The position numbers and the translations under genes were made by a program. From NCBI GenBank assembly GCA_037389465.1, contig JAZARR010000038.1:62001-126000 (forward strand): 64,000 nucleotides of DNA, read 5' to 3'. Shown here piece after piece: positions 9,844-21,400 of the stretch; within the stretch, counting starts at the first letter, position 1, and each line of letters starts with the position of its first letter. This DNA is from Baylisascaris procyonis. Lineage: Eukaryota; Nematoda; Chromadorea; Rhabditida; Ascarididae. The notes below the pieces were generated by a model. The model was not told the DNA's origin. It made no database searches and saw only the letters and a list, made by a program, of their open reading frames with translations.

Positions 9844-11932
9844 ATTCTTGTGGTCTCTGTAATCATGGTGACCTTCGTTTTGCGTAACAAGTTGTTCACA
9901 TTTGTGTTGATCGTGATGTTAATCTCTTCCCTTGCGGATTATGCTTTCCCTCAGGGGGCCATACCGAGGACGTAAATAGGCCGCGATCACGCTTGCTAAT
10001 CAGTGTGCGTGCCTCTTATCGTTCTGTGGTGGTGGAGGGTGTTGTTATTTCGGCGCTTCTGTTAGGAATGTTCGTTAGTTTTTGTTAGAGAAAGAAAAAA
10101 TAACATTTAATCGATTTGGCGTTTGCTGCTTCGTTTGTGAAAGCGTAAGTTATTTCTACGTAGTTGACATGTGTATATCTGAATTGTTCATGTTCCGTGA
10201 AGTGGTGAAATTTTAAAGCGTATTTTTATATCGACGTAATCTCTATGGTATGGAGTAGTAGGAGTGGAGGATCCGTATGTGTTATGTTGGAAGAATGTTT
10301 CGAAAGTGAAAACAACGTGCGGAGAAGGGTTATAAGTATGCAACGATCGTGTTGGCACCTAGCTTATAGGGTTTCATATTATAAAGATTTGCTCTATTTT
10401 TTGTTTCATGATCTGTAATGGAAGTGAACGATTCGTTTTATTTGCTACCTTTTACATGTGATTGTTTAATCAGCTGTAAAATATTTTCTTGTTTAAAACA
10501 AATCGTGAACTGTTGCAGTTTGAATCTTTTTTGTTGAGAAATATTTCTCTTGCAGAGTTCAGATGCAGTTACTATGGGGGAATTGTGTTGCATGTCGTAC
10601 TTAATGAAACCGATTCTGAGTTTAGCGTGCACGAAATTTGTCTACATTTTATATATTTGTGAACGTTCATGTGAGACCGATAGGCTTGAACCGATAGTTG
10701 AGAAGGGAAGTTGAACGTCGAAGTAGCCACCCACAAGCTTCGTAACGCATCTTGATAAGACCTTATTTGTATTTTAATAACTTTTAATTATGCTTAAAGT
10801 GGGGCGCATATCGTATCAATAGAGATGTGTTCAGAGCGAACATTTAAGAGTACCATATTCCTTCATGTGATACTTTCCAGTGGTGTGCAGTAGATATGGA
10901 GGATCGGATTGCTTATAACAATCTACCCTTATTGCTGATTAATCCGTTTATATTGTGTGGAGGTGGTTTAGTGGATATTTTTAAAGGTATCTCTTTCAAG
11001 GTATATTATTGAAAGTCAGAAGCCAGTTGACTCCCTCTTTAATTGTCGACCTCATCTTATGAGCTGGGAGGGCGAAGTGCTACCACCGACCTTATCATGT
11101 GGCATGGGAATAGGCAGAGGCATCCTTTTTTCGTGTGTGACAAACTGATGACCAATCGAAGGATTATTAGGGTTTTGTCATGTACCTGAAAAGCGTTCGC
11201 AGAACTGTGGCCAAAAAATTGAGAACGATTAAGGCAAACCGATATTGTTTGTAATAGTTAGTTTTCTTTTATTATTCTTTGATTGATTTAGTTGCCCTTA
11301 TACCTATGTATGCCTAGATTCCCTCTTATTTAGGGGCACTAGAGCATTGTTCTTCTGCTAGGAGGAGAAGTGAAATGTTTTGATGTCCATGCATTCTCTC
11401 AGATTTGGCTGGAACGGGAATTTTTTTTAATTGGGCAGCTTTTCGTCTGGAAATGATCCGAGGAAATTCTTTGTCTTTTTCAGTATGTTCAATTTTTTTA
11501 TATCGTTGATGTAATTTTTTATTTCATCAGCAAAGTTTAAGGTTTTTGTTTTGCTGGCGTCACTTGTGCAATCTTATTTTATAAGTAATTTAGAGATGTA
11601 TTTGATTTTAAGATACACACAAATACGAAGGATAATAACAACAACGGCGATGAAAAGGCGATTCGAGAGAAGTGGATTGCGATGTGTGGGAAGCAGCAAA
11701 AAGGCTGAGGAAATTCCAAAGACCGTTAGAGTTTTATTAATTTTGATAGCTAGATATGAATATATAGAGGTATGTCGTATATCATATTTTTGTATAGGTA
11801 AACCACCGAAAAGAAATATTTCCTCGTCGTTCTGAGAACAAAAGATGGCGATTGTTGAAACGTGTTATCGAGATAATGTGACAGATAAGCTAGTAAAATA
11901 TGAAACAAAATTTTTCAAAGAAAATCGGTGAT

Positions 11933-11981
11933 TTTGGTACCAAACGATAGAACTTATCGAGTTCTATCGTTTGATACCAAA
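11933..11981. other. Hairpin, 22-bp arms (L2)
   Basis: Exact copy of the hairpin at 4053-4101. Confidence 0.85.
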
Positions 11982-12077
11982 AATATCCATCTCCGACAGA
12001 AAAAAGTTTTTTCCAAATTTTTGCTTGGCGTCTGTCCAGGTCTTCGACAATTGCGGTCGTCTTGAACCTTTGGGGGC

Positions 12078-12322
12078 GCATTCTCATTGGGTGGGTGAGG
12101 GTTATGCCATACCTTCTTCTTGTTTAGGAGGGAGGGTTATGCCACGCATTCTCATTAGGTGGGGGTTAGGGTCATGCAATGCATCCTCATTGAGTGGGTG
12201 GGGGGGGGGTTATGGCGTCTTTCTCATTGGGTGGAGGGAGGATTATGCCATGCAGTCTCACTTGATGGCGGGGGGGGAGTGAGGGCTACGCCATGCATTC
12301 TCCTTGGGTGGCTGTGTGGGTT
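12078..12322 (+). repeat. G-rich minisatellite cluster, L2-2
   Basis: Copy of cluster 4198-4452, with shorter G-runs (7-9 instead of 12-16). Confidence 0.9.
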
Positions 12323-13532
12323 TCTGATGTACACGTGGGCCTATTTTAGCAAGATTACTTATTGGCTCTTCAGAGTTATTGATTATGTTGAAGGTTGTTG
12401 AGTGGTGCTTTAAACATCCCTCATAACGGGCGGTATACTTCCAGACTTAGTTACTAACTTATGAGTCTCGGGGTTCGACTTTTCTAGGTCAAAACTTGAA
12501 TTTGCAGGAAAGATTATTTTTTCTCCCAAGCACATTACTTGCCTGGAAATTTTGCAGCTAATGAAAGTGATTTGCAGCTCTTACTCGTTGATACAGTTGA
12601 TGGTGCGGACATTTCGACAATTTTTGAGGATCCTCCCTTAGATTTGAAACGCGCAGAGGCAGCCATGGTGGGTCGCGCACTCAACTCACTTTTCCGTTAA
12701 GTGGAGCTCTTAGAGTTGATTCCGAAAAGATTTGTGGCCGTTAACATGTCATCTGTTATGATCAGATGAATTCTTGTGGTCTCTGTAATCATGGTGACCT
12801 TCGTTTTGCGTAACAAGTTGTTCACATTTGTGTTGATCGTGATGTTAATCTCTTCCCTTGCGGATTATGCTTCCCCTCAGGGGGCCATACCGAGGACGTA
12901 AATAGGCCGCGATCACGCTTGCTAATCAGTGTGCGTGCCTCTTATCGTTCTGTGGTGGTGGAGGGTGTTGTTATTTCGGCGCTTCTGTTAGGAATGTTCG
13001 TTAGTTTTTGTTAGAGAAAGAAAAAATAACATTTAATCGATTTGGCGTTTGCTGCTTCGTTTGTGAAAGCGTAAGTTATTTCTACGTAGTTGACATGTGT
13101 ATATCTGAATTGTTCATGTTCCGTGAAGTGGTGAAATTTTAAAGCGTATTTTTATATCGACGTAATCTCTATGGTATGGAGTGGTAGGAGTGGAGGATCC
13201 GTATGTGTTATGTTGGAAGAATGTTTCGAAAGTGAAAACAACGTGCGGAGAAGAGTTATAAGTATGCAACGATCGTGTTGGCACCTAACGTTGAGGCACA
13301 CAATGTGCACCGACCGCTGCTATCGTTGATCCTGTCTAGCTTATAGGGTTTCATATTATAAAGATTTGCTCTATTTTTTGTTTCATGATCTGTAATGGAA
13401 GTGAACGATTCGTTTTATTTGCTACCTTTTTCATGTGATTGTTTAATCAGCTGTAAAATATTTTCTTGTTTAAAACAAATCGTGAACTGTTGCAGTTTGA
13501 ATCTTTTTTGTTGAGAAATATTTCTCTTGCAG

Positions 13533-13736
13533 AGTTCAGATGCAGTTACTATGGGGGAATTGTGTTGCATGTCGTACTTAATGAAACCGATTCTGAGTTT
13601 AGCGTGCACGAAATTTGTCTACATTTTATATATTTGTGAACGTTCATGTGAGACCGATAGGCTTGAACCGATAGTTGAGAAGGGATATTTACTGAACGTC
13701 GAAGTAGCCACCCACAAGCTTCGTGACGCATATTGA
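13533..13736 (+). CDS. Exon-like 67-aa fragment, intact (copy L2b)
   Basis: Identical in frame to 5665-5868, with the same acceptor and stop. The function is unknown. Confidence 0.3.
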   Translation, partial: SSDAVTMGELCCMSYLMKPILSLACTKFVYILYICERSCETDRLEPIVEKGYLLNVEVATHKLRDAY

Positions 13737-14423
13737 TAAGGCGTTACGTTTATATTTCCTGCTCGCAGTTGGCCTTCGTTTATTCGAATCAAACCTAAAT
13801 TTCCGTTAATCCAACTTTGTAACCAGTTCCGCTCGGGCAATTCAGTTTGTCACGGTTAACCTAATGTTCTGTCCAGTGGAAGTGTAATACTTTGCAGTTG
13901 ATGTATCAGTGCTCTCAGATGCTTTAGACTTCTGTTGTTTAATATAATATAACGCGTGCTTCAAATAAATCTTTATCTCGTTGCATTGTAATGCTAACAC
14001 AAACAGTGTGGACTGAAAAACTAACAATGGTACTGATGCAACGCATTTTCCTGCTATTACGTCCAATCAGCTGGTGTTCGTAGAGTGGGAGATGAGCTAG
14101 TATTGCTTGAGCGCCCGTCCGATCTTCCCTTTGCCACTTTCAACAAAACATCGCAAACCCATTTTCAGAGTGGGCCAGACGTGGGTCGGTCGTCATAAGC
14201 TGCTTTGCCTGATGGGAATTATTGTCGGAACCCTGAGAAATTACGAAGTAGATAAACTTTGCTGTTAGAGAGCAAGAAGTTTGGCTTTGCGAAGATTGCA
14301 GATATGGTTAGTGGAAACGAGACCCCTCCCGAACTTGGGGAGATTTTGAGCGCCCTTGATTGTGGATGCGCATATTTGTATGCCTGTTTCGTCAAAACAC
14401 GCTCCAGTGATGTTGTCCTCCAT

Positions 14424-14975
14424 CAGGTGCGATCCACGGAAGGATGCGGCAATAAAATCGTCCACAGCAAATTCACCACTCGAAACAGGTGTTCATTTGC
14501 CATTCCGCAGATGAAACTCTATGAAATATTGTGTTAGCTGACGTTATTGCCACTATTGAGCGGTTTTTTAGAGTTTTATTTTGGTATGACGAACATATTT
14601 AGTAAACCTCATTGCCTATAGAATTCCATTGATTAGAAATGCTTCAGATCGTTACTCAGCACTGAACACCTCATAAAATACTGTTCCATAAAAGTATTGG
14701 CCAAATTGCTTGATCCAAAGTTTTATCGAATGTCACCGGGAAATTTATCGACGACTTTGAAAAGTGAAACATTGCACAGGCGACGCGTATTTTCGCCGCC
14801 CATTTAGCTGATTTCGACAACAATGAATCACTATGAGCAATCAAACACATGCATCACACCTTCAGTGAGACGATTCAAGGTTCTATTTGATGTGTAGATA
14901 GGCTGTTTATTGCATTCGCTCGATTTCTGTTGCTTGTTCATTATAGATGATTGTTGAATATAACTACGTTTTGAT
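14424..14975 (+). repeat. Inverted match to 48013-48558 (and 58564-59109)
   Basis: This stretch is the reverse complement of right-arm sequence. In R1 it abuts directly a block that on the left lies at 3312-4190, so the order of blocks differs between arms. An exon-like frame just upstream (14259-14405, ending CATCAG before GTGCGA) resembles degraded sequence at 1560-1645. I do not recognise a gene. Confidence 0.8.
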
Positions 14976-15099
14976 CGCTTATTGAATATGGAACACGATG
15001 TCTTTATAAATGCATAAATCATGCGATAAAAACCAATTTTATATCTGAAAGTTGAATGTTATTTTTGCTGGTGTTTTCAATGATAAATTTTTGACAGTA

Positions 15100-16284
15100 T
15101 CGTCCAGTATTAAGTAGTATGGAACGCTTGCTTTAGGTTTTAAAATTTATCGCAAAAATTTATGGTTCACATAAAAAACAGAGTAAATATTCCTGCTGAT
15201 CTAGCGTTGCCCAAGTTTACCGAAACTTTTCACACAGGTCCTTTCCCCTCTTCCTCTGTCCTCCTTTCACAGCCCATCCTTCCCCTCCCACTTCTCTCCC
15301 TCCCGCTGCTTTCCCTCTTGCTCCTCTCCCACCGCCTCTTCTCCTCTTCATCGTCATCGTTTTAGTGTTAAAGATCAATGGTTAACGTTTAAAGTATATG
15401 AAACTAGATTAATGGTTTCTTTCTGCAAATTGCTTTCTCGTACACTGAAGCGAGACAGTGGCTCTCATATTGATTCGAATGACGAGAAATGTATAAAGTG
15501 TTTTTTTGCAGAAAGCGCACCAATCGAAATGAATTTCAACGTAATTCTCTATTTGGTATGAAATTTTCTTTTATAGTTTTTTAAGTGATATAATTAAGAG
15601 GTGATTTATATCAACAAAAATAACTAAATAAACGATGGTTTCGTTTATCATTGAGCTTTGCAAAATGCTAGATGCATTTTGAGCTGTATCGTATATGTTT
15701 TAAACGCTATAAGCATGCTAAATTTGATGGTCACGTTGTTTAAATGTTTATTAGATTTACTGCATTTCCATAAGATTGTACTAGGAGTTTTTGTCACATA
15801 TTTCGTATCTCCCTGTCTAGTATCATCCTCGCATTAACAATACTTCTGGCCATTGAAGTAGGCTGAATAATTTAAAAACCATAGTGTGCACGACGTGGAT
15901 GTGTGATAAGGTTTGCAATGATAAATCATGGGGGGGGGGGGAGGGGGGACCATATAGGAGTGAAGTATTCCAAAACGAATCGGCGATATGCGATGAGAAC
16001 ATTTCTATAAGGGCTGAATACATCGGTGGTGCAAAGTGCTATTTGATAATGAGTGCAAGACCATTTCTATGAGGACGAAAAGGATTTGTCAGACGTTATT
16101 AGTGAAACATGTGACAATATGTGTTTTAATTTGCAAATAAAAGAGGCTAGTTCGGGCACCTGCTTGTTCACTACATCTTCCGTCTCCCCCCCACCCTCTG
16201 CACTTCCATTTTTTCAAAGAATTTCTGGTGTTCTTTTTAATTATCGAAAGCTCTGTAAAAAATGTTATGTTTTCAAAATTTCAG
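15100..16284. other. Non-coding stretch with pyrimidine tract and one arm-derived patch
   Basis: No convincing gene is present. At 15238-15352 there is a C/T tract of about 115 bases on the plus strand. At 15924-16120 an isolated patch of about 195 bp matches 7384-7570 and the inverted sequences at 45725-45915 and 56280-56460. Its flanks do not match the arms. Confidence 0.7.
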
Positions 16285-17138
16285 ACTTTAGTTGCATTTG
16301 TTCTCAATAGCACTTCAGCGGCTGTTTTCACCACGCATGGTAAGATCTTTGCATAAGTTTTTTTATGAAGTAGTTTCATTGTCATTATCGGTTTTCCCAC
16401 CTAAGAAAGAAGTTTATTGATATTAACGAAGGAAAAACCAATTCCTCTATCTGTTGGCTGCCATAAAAAAACGTTTTTTTGCATTAGTCAACATGTTAAA
16501 TTTTCAAAAAAGCTTCTATGAAAAGTGGCTGTTGTTCAGATTTATTGTTCACGTTTTCTTCAAACTGCTATATTCAACGGTTAGCTGTCTTAGAATGAAG
16601 AGTATCTTTTCTATGAGAAATTGTAGAGGTTAATGTAACCTCTGATCTAAATTGTGTTGACCTTCGCGGAAGTATTGGGATAGATAATACTTCATCAGGG
16701 AAAGTTTCTGGGCAAAAATGAATTGAGAAGTTTTCAGAATGCCCAAAAAGGCATTCTGAACACTTCTCAATTCCTTTGGCATGTTTATTCTATTCAAAGT
16801 GTTTTAGTGTGGTTTTTATCTAATAATTCACTGTTCTACAGAAACAGCTATTGCGCCCTCCCCTGTAACCTATCCACGCAGTTATTTTTTTCCGGAGTTC
16901 TCAGATGATCGTGTTTCGAAATATTCGTTTTTCTTGTGAAATTGTTGAAACAATTGAATATCGTTAATGATTTATTCAACATCTCTTATTTCCATAATGT
17001 CGTTATGAGATTGCAGAGAAACTCGATGTGAAAGATCCATGCAAAGTGGCATGTCCAAAGAAGGATTTTATACGATGTGATGCTGCAAAGGATAAAGTTT
17101 TTCCTAGATGGAATATTCGATGTGAAACGAAATTTTAA
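16285..17138 (+). CDS. Possible small secreted cysteine-containing protein (3' part)
   Basis: Two exons fit together. Exon 16285-16339 follows TTTCAG and ends in phase 1 before GTAAG. Exon 17017-17138 follows ATTGCAG, starts in phase 1 and ends at TAA 17136-17138. The joined peptide has a hydrophobic stretch (LVAFVL...SAAVF), as in a signal peptide, followed by a lysine-rich part with four cysteines (DPCKVACPKKDFIRC, and a fourth near the end). An AATAAA lies at 17256-17261, 118 bases after the stop. The exon with the start codon was not found. I recognise no family. The support is phase agreement, acceptors and poly-A signal only, so it could be chance. Confidence 0.35.
16720..16773. ncRNA. 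Long hairpin, possible small-RNA precursor
   Basis: The arms 16720-16743 and 16750-16773 pair over 24 bases with a single mismatch. The loop is the six bases 16744-16749. It sits inside the intron of the possible secreted gene (16340-17016). A microRNA precursor would usually have a longer loop or stem, so an inverted repeat or a small-RNA source is as likely. Confidence 0.35.
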
Positions 17139-17261
17139 TCAAATCAATCAGCAGTTTATCCAACTCAACTATCTCTTTAGAACTGGTTACCTATAGGAAT
17201 TCAGCTTCAAAATGTATGCAGAAGAAGAGTCCCTTTGTTTCAAAAATTTGTTCAAAATAAA

Positions 17262-18400
17262 TCAGTGAAACACTTATATATTCTTAGCGTTTTATATATG
17301 AAAGTTTTGATGAATAAATGCATTAATTCCGTCGAAAAGTACTAATCATATAGTAAAAAAAACTTCGCGTTATGTAATAACAGCAAAGATTTATAAGCAA
17401 TTTCTAAAACGATTCATAATGTTCACATGTAACGACCCATTTTTTCTTTAAAGATTCTTCATTGCTTTGCAATGTTCATACATCGATGGTGGCGGGCAGA
17501 ATATTCTACATGGATTTGTAATATTCAAATTGGCTGAAATTTAATAAAAATAATTTGGTAAGCATAATTTACGTTTGAAATTTGCATAATCCAACTTTAT
17601 GTTCATTTCATAGAGTAGTAAATAGTATTTAGATATCAATGGGTAAAATTATAACAATTAGACATTCTCTTCCCATCGGTTTGAGTTTGGTATTCTCCTA
17701 CAGAGATGATACTTCAGAGATCAAAAAGCAATCGTTTCGATCACTTTAAAGGATAACAGAAAAAAAACGATTTTATCGAAATCAATATTTCATTTAAAGA
17801 AGAATAATCGATCAATCACAACGCAGTGCGATCGAATTGTTTCATAACGTAACTATTTCATTGCTAATTGACAGATAGAAACAATTTCGATTATTTTAAT
17901 GATGCAATTTGCCATCCACCTTATTGAATTATTTTTTCAGTGACTGTTTTTTCATTTTTTCAATGATCATTCTTCATGACACGATAATATAGAGTGGATA
18001 TTTCTTTTAACGGAAATTAGAATAGTGTGAATAAATGAAAAGTTACGATCAAATGCGCCACTAGAAGATGGATCACTCGATATAAAAAGCGCGAAAATGC
18101 TAGAGTGTTCATAAAGTGTAAAAATGCATATAAAAATGTGTAAAACTAAGGTTAGTTGATAAATTGGTTGCTATCTATTAGAAGCGCATTTGTCGAGTGC
18201 GTAGTTATTGTTTACGCTGATCGACAGCTATGTGAAAAAAAATCCATGTATAAATACTAATTTCTTCGACTTAACTTCAACAGGCTGGACCGAGTAGATT
18301 TCAATCAGTGAAAAAGATTTCACTTACCATAAAAAACGTTTAATGCCACCGAAAAAACCATTTGAGGAACTGTATAAAACATCTTAGAAACAAAAATATT

Positions 18401-18465
<65 letters not shown>

Positions 18466-21400
18466 AGTCGATGACAATTTCGTTGGTTGAATCGTTCAGC
18501 AGAAAATATGAGGAGCAATTTTTTCTAAACTGTTTAATGTGTAGTTGAATTTATTTCACTTACACAGCGCAATAGTTTTTCGTTTGTTATCAAAAGGTGA
18601 TTATCATTGAAGTTCGAGGTTAATTAAGCTTGGCTTCATAATAAAAACCTTAACCATGCAAATATATCATCTCACCTTTGTTATCGTTTGGGAAGGCGAA
18701 CTACCTCACATTGATCTGCATGTTCTCCTTCCTCTAAAAAAAGCATACAGAGAGTTCCCATGAACCAAAGGAACTCAGCTCGTGGAAGTTAGAATTAAAC
18801 GAGTTTCAGTTCTGCGTTCTGAGATAATCGAATGTGTCGATTTATTGTTAAATACCGTTTGTTAATTTCCTGCCGCTTCAAAATTTGCCTGCCAGCTTTT
18901 CGTTTCCAATGCGCTTTCATTTGTTGTAACTTCTATATTGGTTTATTGGTTTGACGCAGTGGTGAATGCTGAGCTGCGCGGCTGACTGTGGGGTAATAAA
19001 GGGAATGGCGGTAGTGAAGTCGGAAATGAACAGTGGCTTGTGGGATGACATGTGAGTCGTTTGTTCGGTTTCAACCATAGGTGGGTAAAAAGAGGATTGC
19101 CGAGTCAAATTTAACGTGTGGGAGTGGTTTTATCACAGAATGCTCACTGTGCCCCGACCCCGTTCTCTGCGAATTTGTAACAATGGTTGCTCTCGTTCTC
19201 CTAATATAATTGTATGACGCACATAGCTAATTCCCCATTAAATTTATATTCACCTCCAATGTTGTTCGCACGCGCCTTAGTCATGTAAACAAATAAAAAA
19301 ATAAGCTTTTTGAAAAAAAAAAACAATAAACCGCACCTACGAAAAATGATTTTCACCTCATTCATAGGTGGAAAAATTCTCGAGGGAACATTAAAAAGCA
19401 TAATTGAAGTTTTTTCAGTAGTTATAAGACTTTCAGTGCTAAATTGGATTTTTTCGTACAAAAGCCGATCCCCTTTTCTTTTTCATCCCTCATGCAAATG
19501 AAAGTCACCTTAAAATTGCACAGTTAATCTTCTATATCAAGTTTGCAACTTATGGTATTGAAACTCTACTGCCATACCCATGATCTTTACTCAAGAAGGG
19601 TGATCAAAAAAATTTTTTTGAACAGACGGAGCTCAGAAAGGGGAGGATTCCAGATAATACAATCCACAAAAAGAACGAATCGAATACCACCCTCTTTTGA
19701 AAGGAAATATATGAGCGAGAAAAATTCCTATTAAAAATGGCGTTGGAAAAGTATAAAATTATAAGAAATTAAACGAATTTCATATTATATAAAAAATATA
19801 AGAATTAGATAGAGGAAAAATTTCAACATAATTTTGATGATATGCAGCCAGCACACTTATTCGTTACACAGACTTCGTAATGATGACGTCCTTATATGAG
19901 CGATGCGAAACAAGATCGACAAAGAGAACCATCAATTATTGCATTAGAGTTCTTCAAACAGCAAAATTTGAATGTGAATTTCGGTTGAAAAAATTCTTTC
20001 AAGTAGAATTGTCTCATTTTTATTAAACTCTAAAAGTAGAGAAAAATATCTTTCTTAAAAAAGTTTAATAAAAATTAGCACATATGGCAGATGGCGTCGA
20101 ACGTCAACTCCGAACATGAAAATTTTCAGAGAAAAAAGCATTACTGCTAAGCAGTGGGATGTGATTTGCATGAAAAGGATTGGAACGCAATGAAAAAAGA
20201 TTCCATAAAAAAACTACTCTAACCGGAAAACGTTTTTTTCGCAACAGTTTTTGCATTCTTATTTCGGCTTTCTTTTCCTCAATCTCTAAATTTCCGTATT
20301 TTTTAGAATCTTTGCAGACAGCATAATATGAGCCTCAATCATCGAAAATGGAGATTAAACTGAAAATTGCGACAATTATAAAGGGAAAACGGAAAATAAA
20401 ATGAGAAGAGTGGCAGATTTAAAACATTTTATTAACAACATCAAATATGAATTTAAAATGCAATATATTCGATCAATCGAGCAATAAACTATCAAATTGT
20501 ATACCCATTATAAATGTTTAAAGTTATTTGTAAGCATTTATATATCCCAAATATTCAATTTATAAAAAGTTTTCAATTTATTGTTTGTAGTTATTGGTTA
20601 TGTGCATCATTTCCTTCATTTTCAACAAGCATAAAAATAAAAAATATTTGCATTGTTTGTTTTTCTTCTTAAATAGTTTCCATAGTGACCGCCCACAACG
20701 TTGTGGGAACGTGCGGATGGGATGAAGTGTGATGTGCTGTGTAATGTTCTCAATACCGACAATGCCATTCAATTGGCTAATGCAAACTAGCTTCTACCTC
20801 TCACATTCTCTTTATATTTTCTTTAATCGTTAAATCAATGTCTATCAATAGCTTTTATTTCTATAAAAATACCTCATGAAAAATTTACTCTCGATGTTGT
20901 TTCTATGATTTTTATAAAAATATTTCCTTTCACATTCGCCAATCCTGAAATATACATGTGCGTACGGGTAGTATGTATATAATGTCGAGCATTAATTCTG
21001 AGTATTTCTTGATCCTTTGTAGCTTTTAATAAAAAAAGTTTTTTTAAACTCCTCTCCAATTTCATTATGATTCAAAGAGGAAATAAGCAGATAAATAAAC
21101 GAACAAGAAAGAGGTATCAATTAAACATGAGATAGTTTGACGACAATTATGCTCATATTGCCTGCATTTATCGGCTATCTATTGTATTCCTGGCCGTCTC
21201 AAGACGTTCAATTTTCCGCTTCGTTTGTCCCATCGAATTTAAAATGACCGTTCATTCCCATCTGCATTCATATTTCAGTTGATGAGGAAATAACAGTAGG
21301 CATATGTGAGGTGCAACTCTACGAGTAGTACACCAACTGTCTATACACATAAATATTCAAAAAAGTCTTCTATTAGGCATTCGTTCTTTCAGTCAGCTGT

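Larger units (their letters stand above)
7881..14127 (+). repeat. Left-arm tandem unit L2 (truncated copy)
   Basis: Second copy of the left-arm unit, collinear with 1-6259 at an offset of 7880, falling to 7868 after shorter G-runs near 12200-12280. The match stops at about 14128, where L1 instead enters a minisatellite cluster. The remaining 1.6 kb of the L1 unit is missing here, apart from one isolated patch near 15924-16120. Confidence 0.95.
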
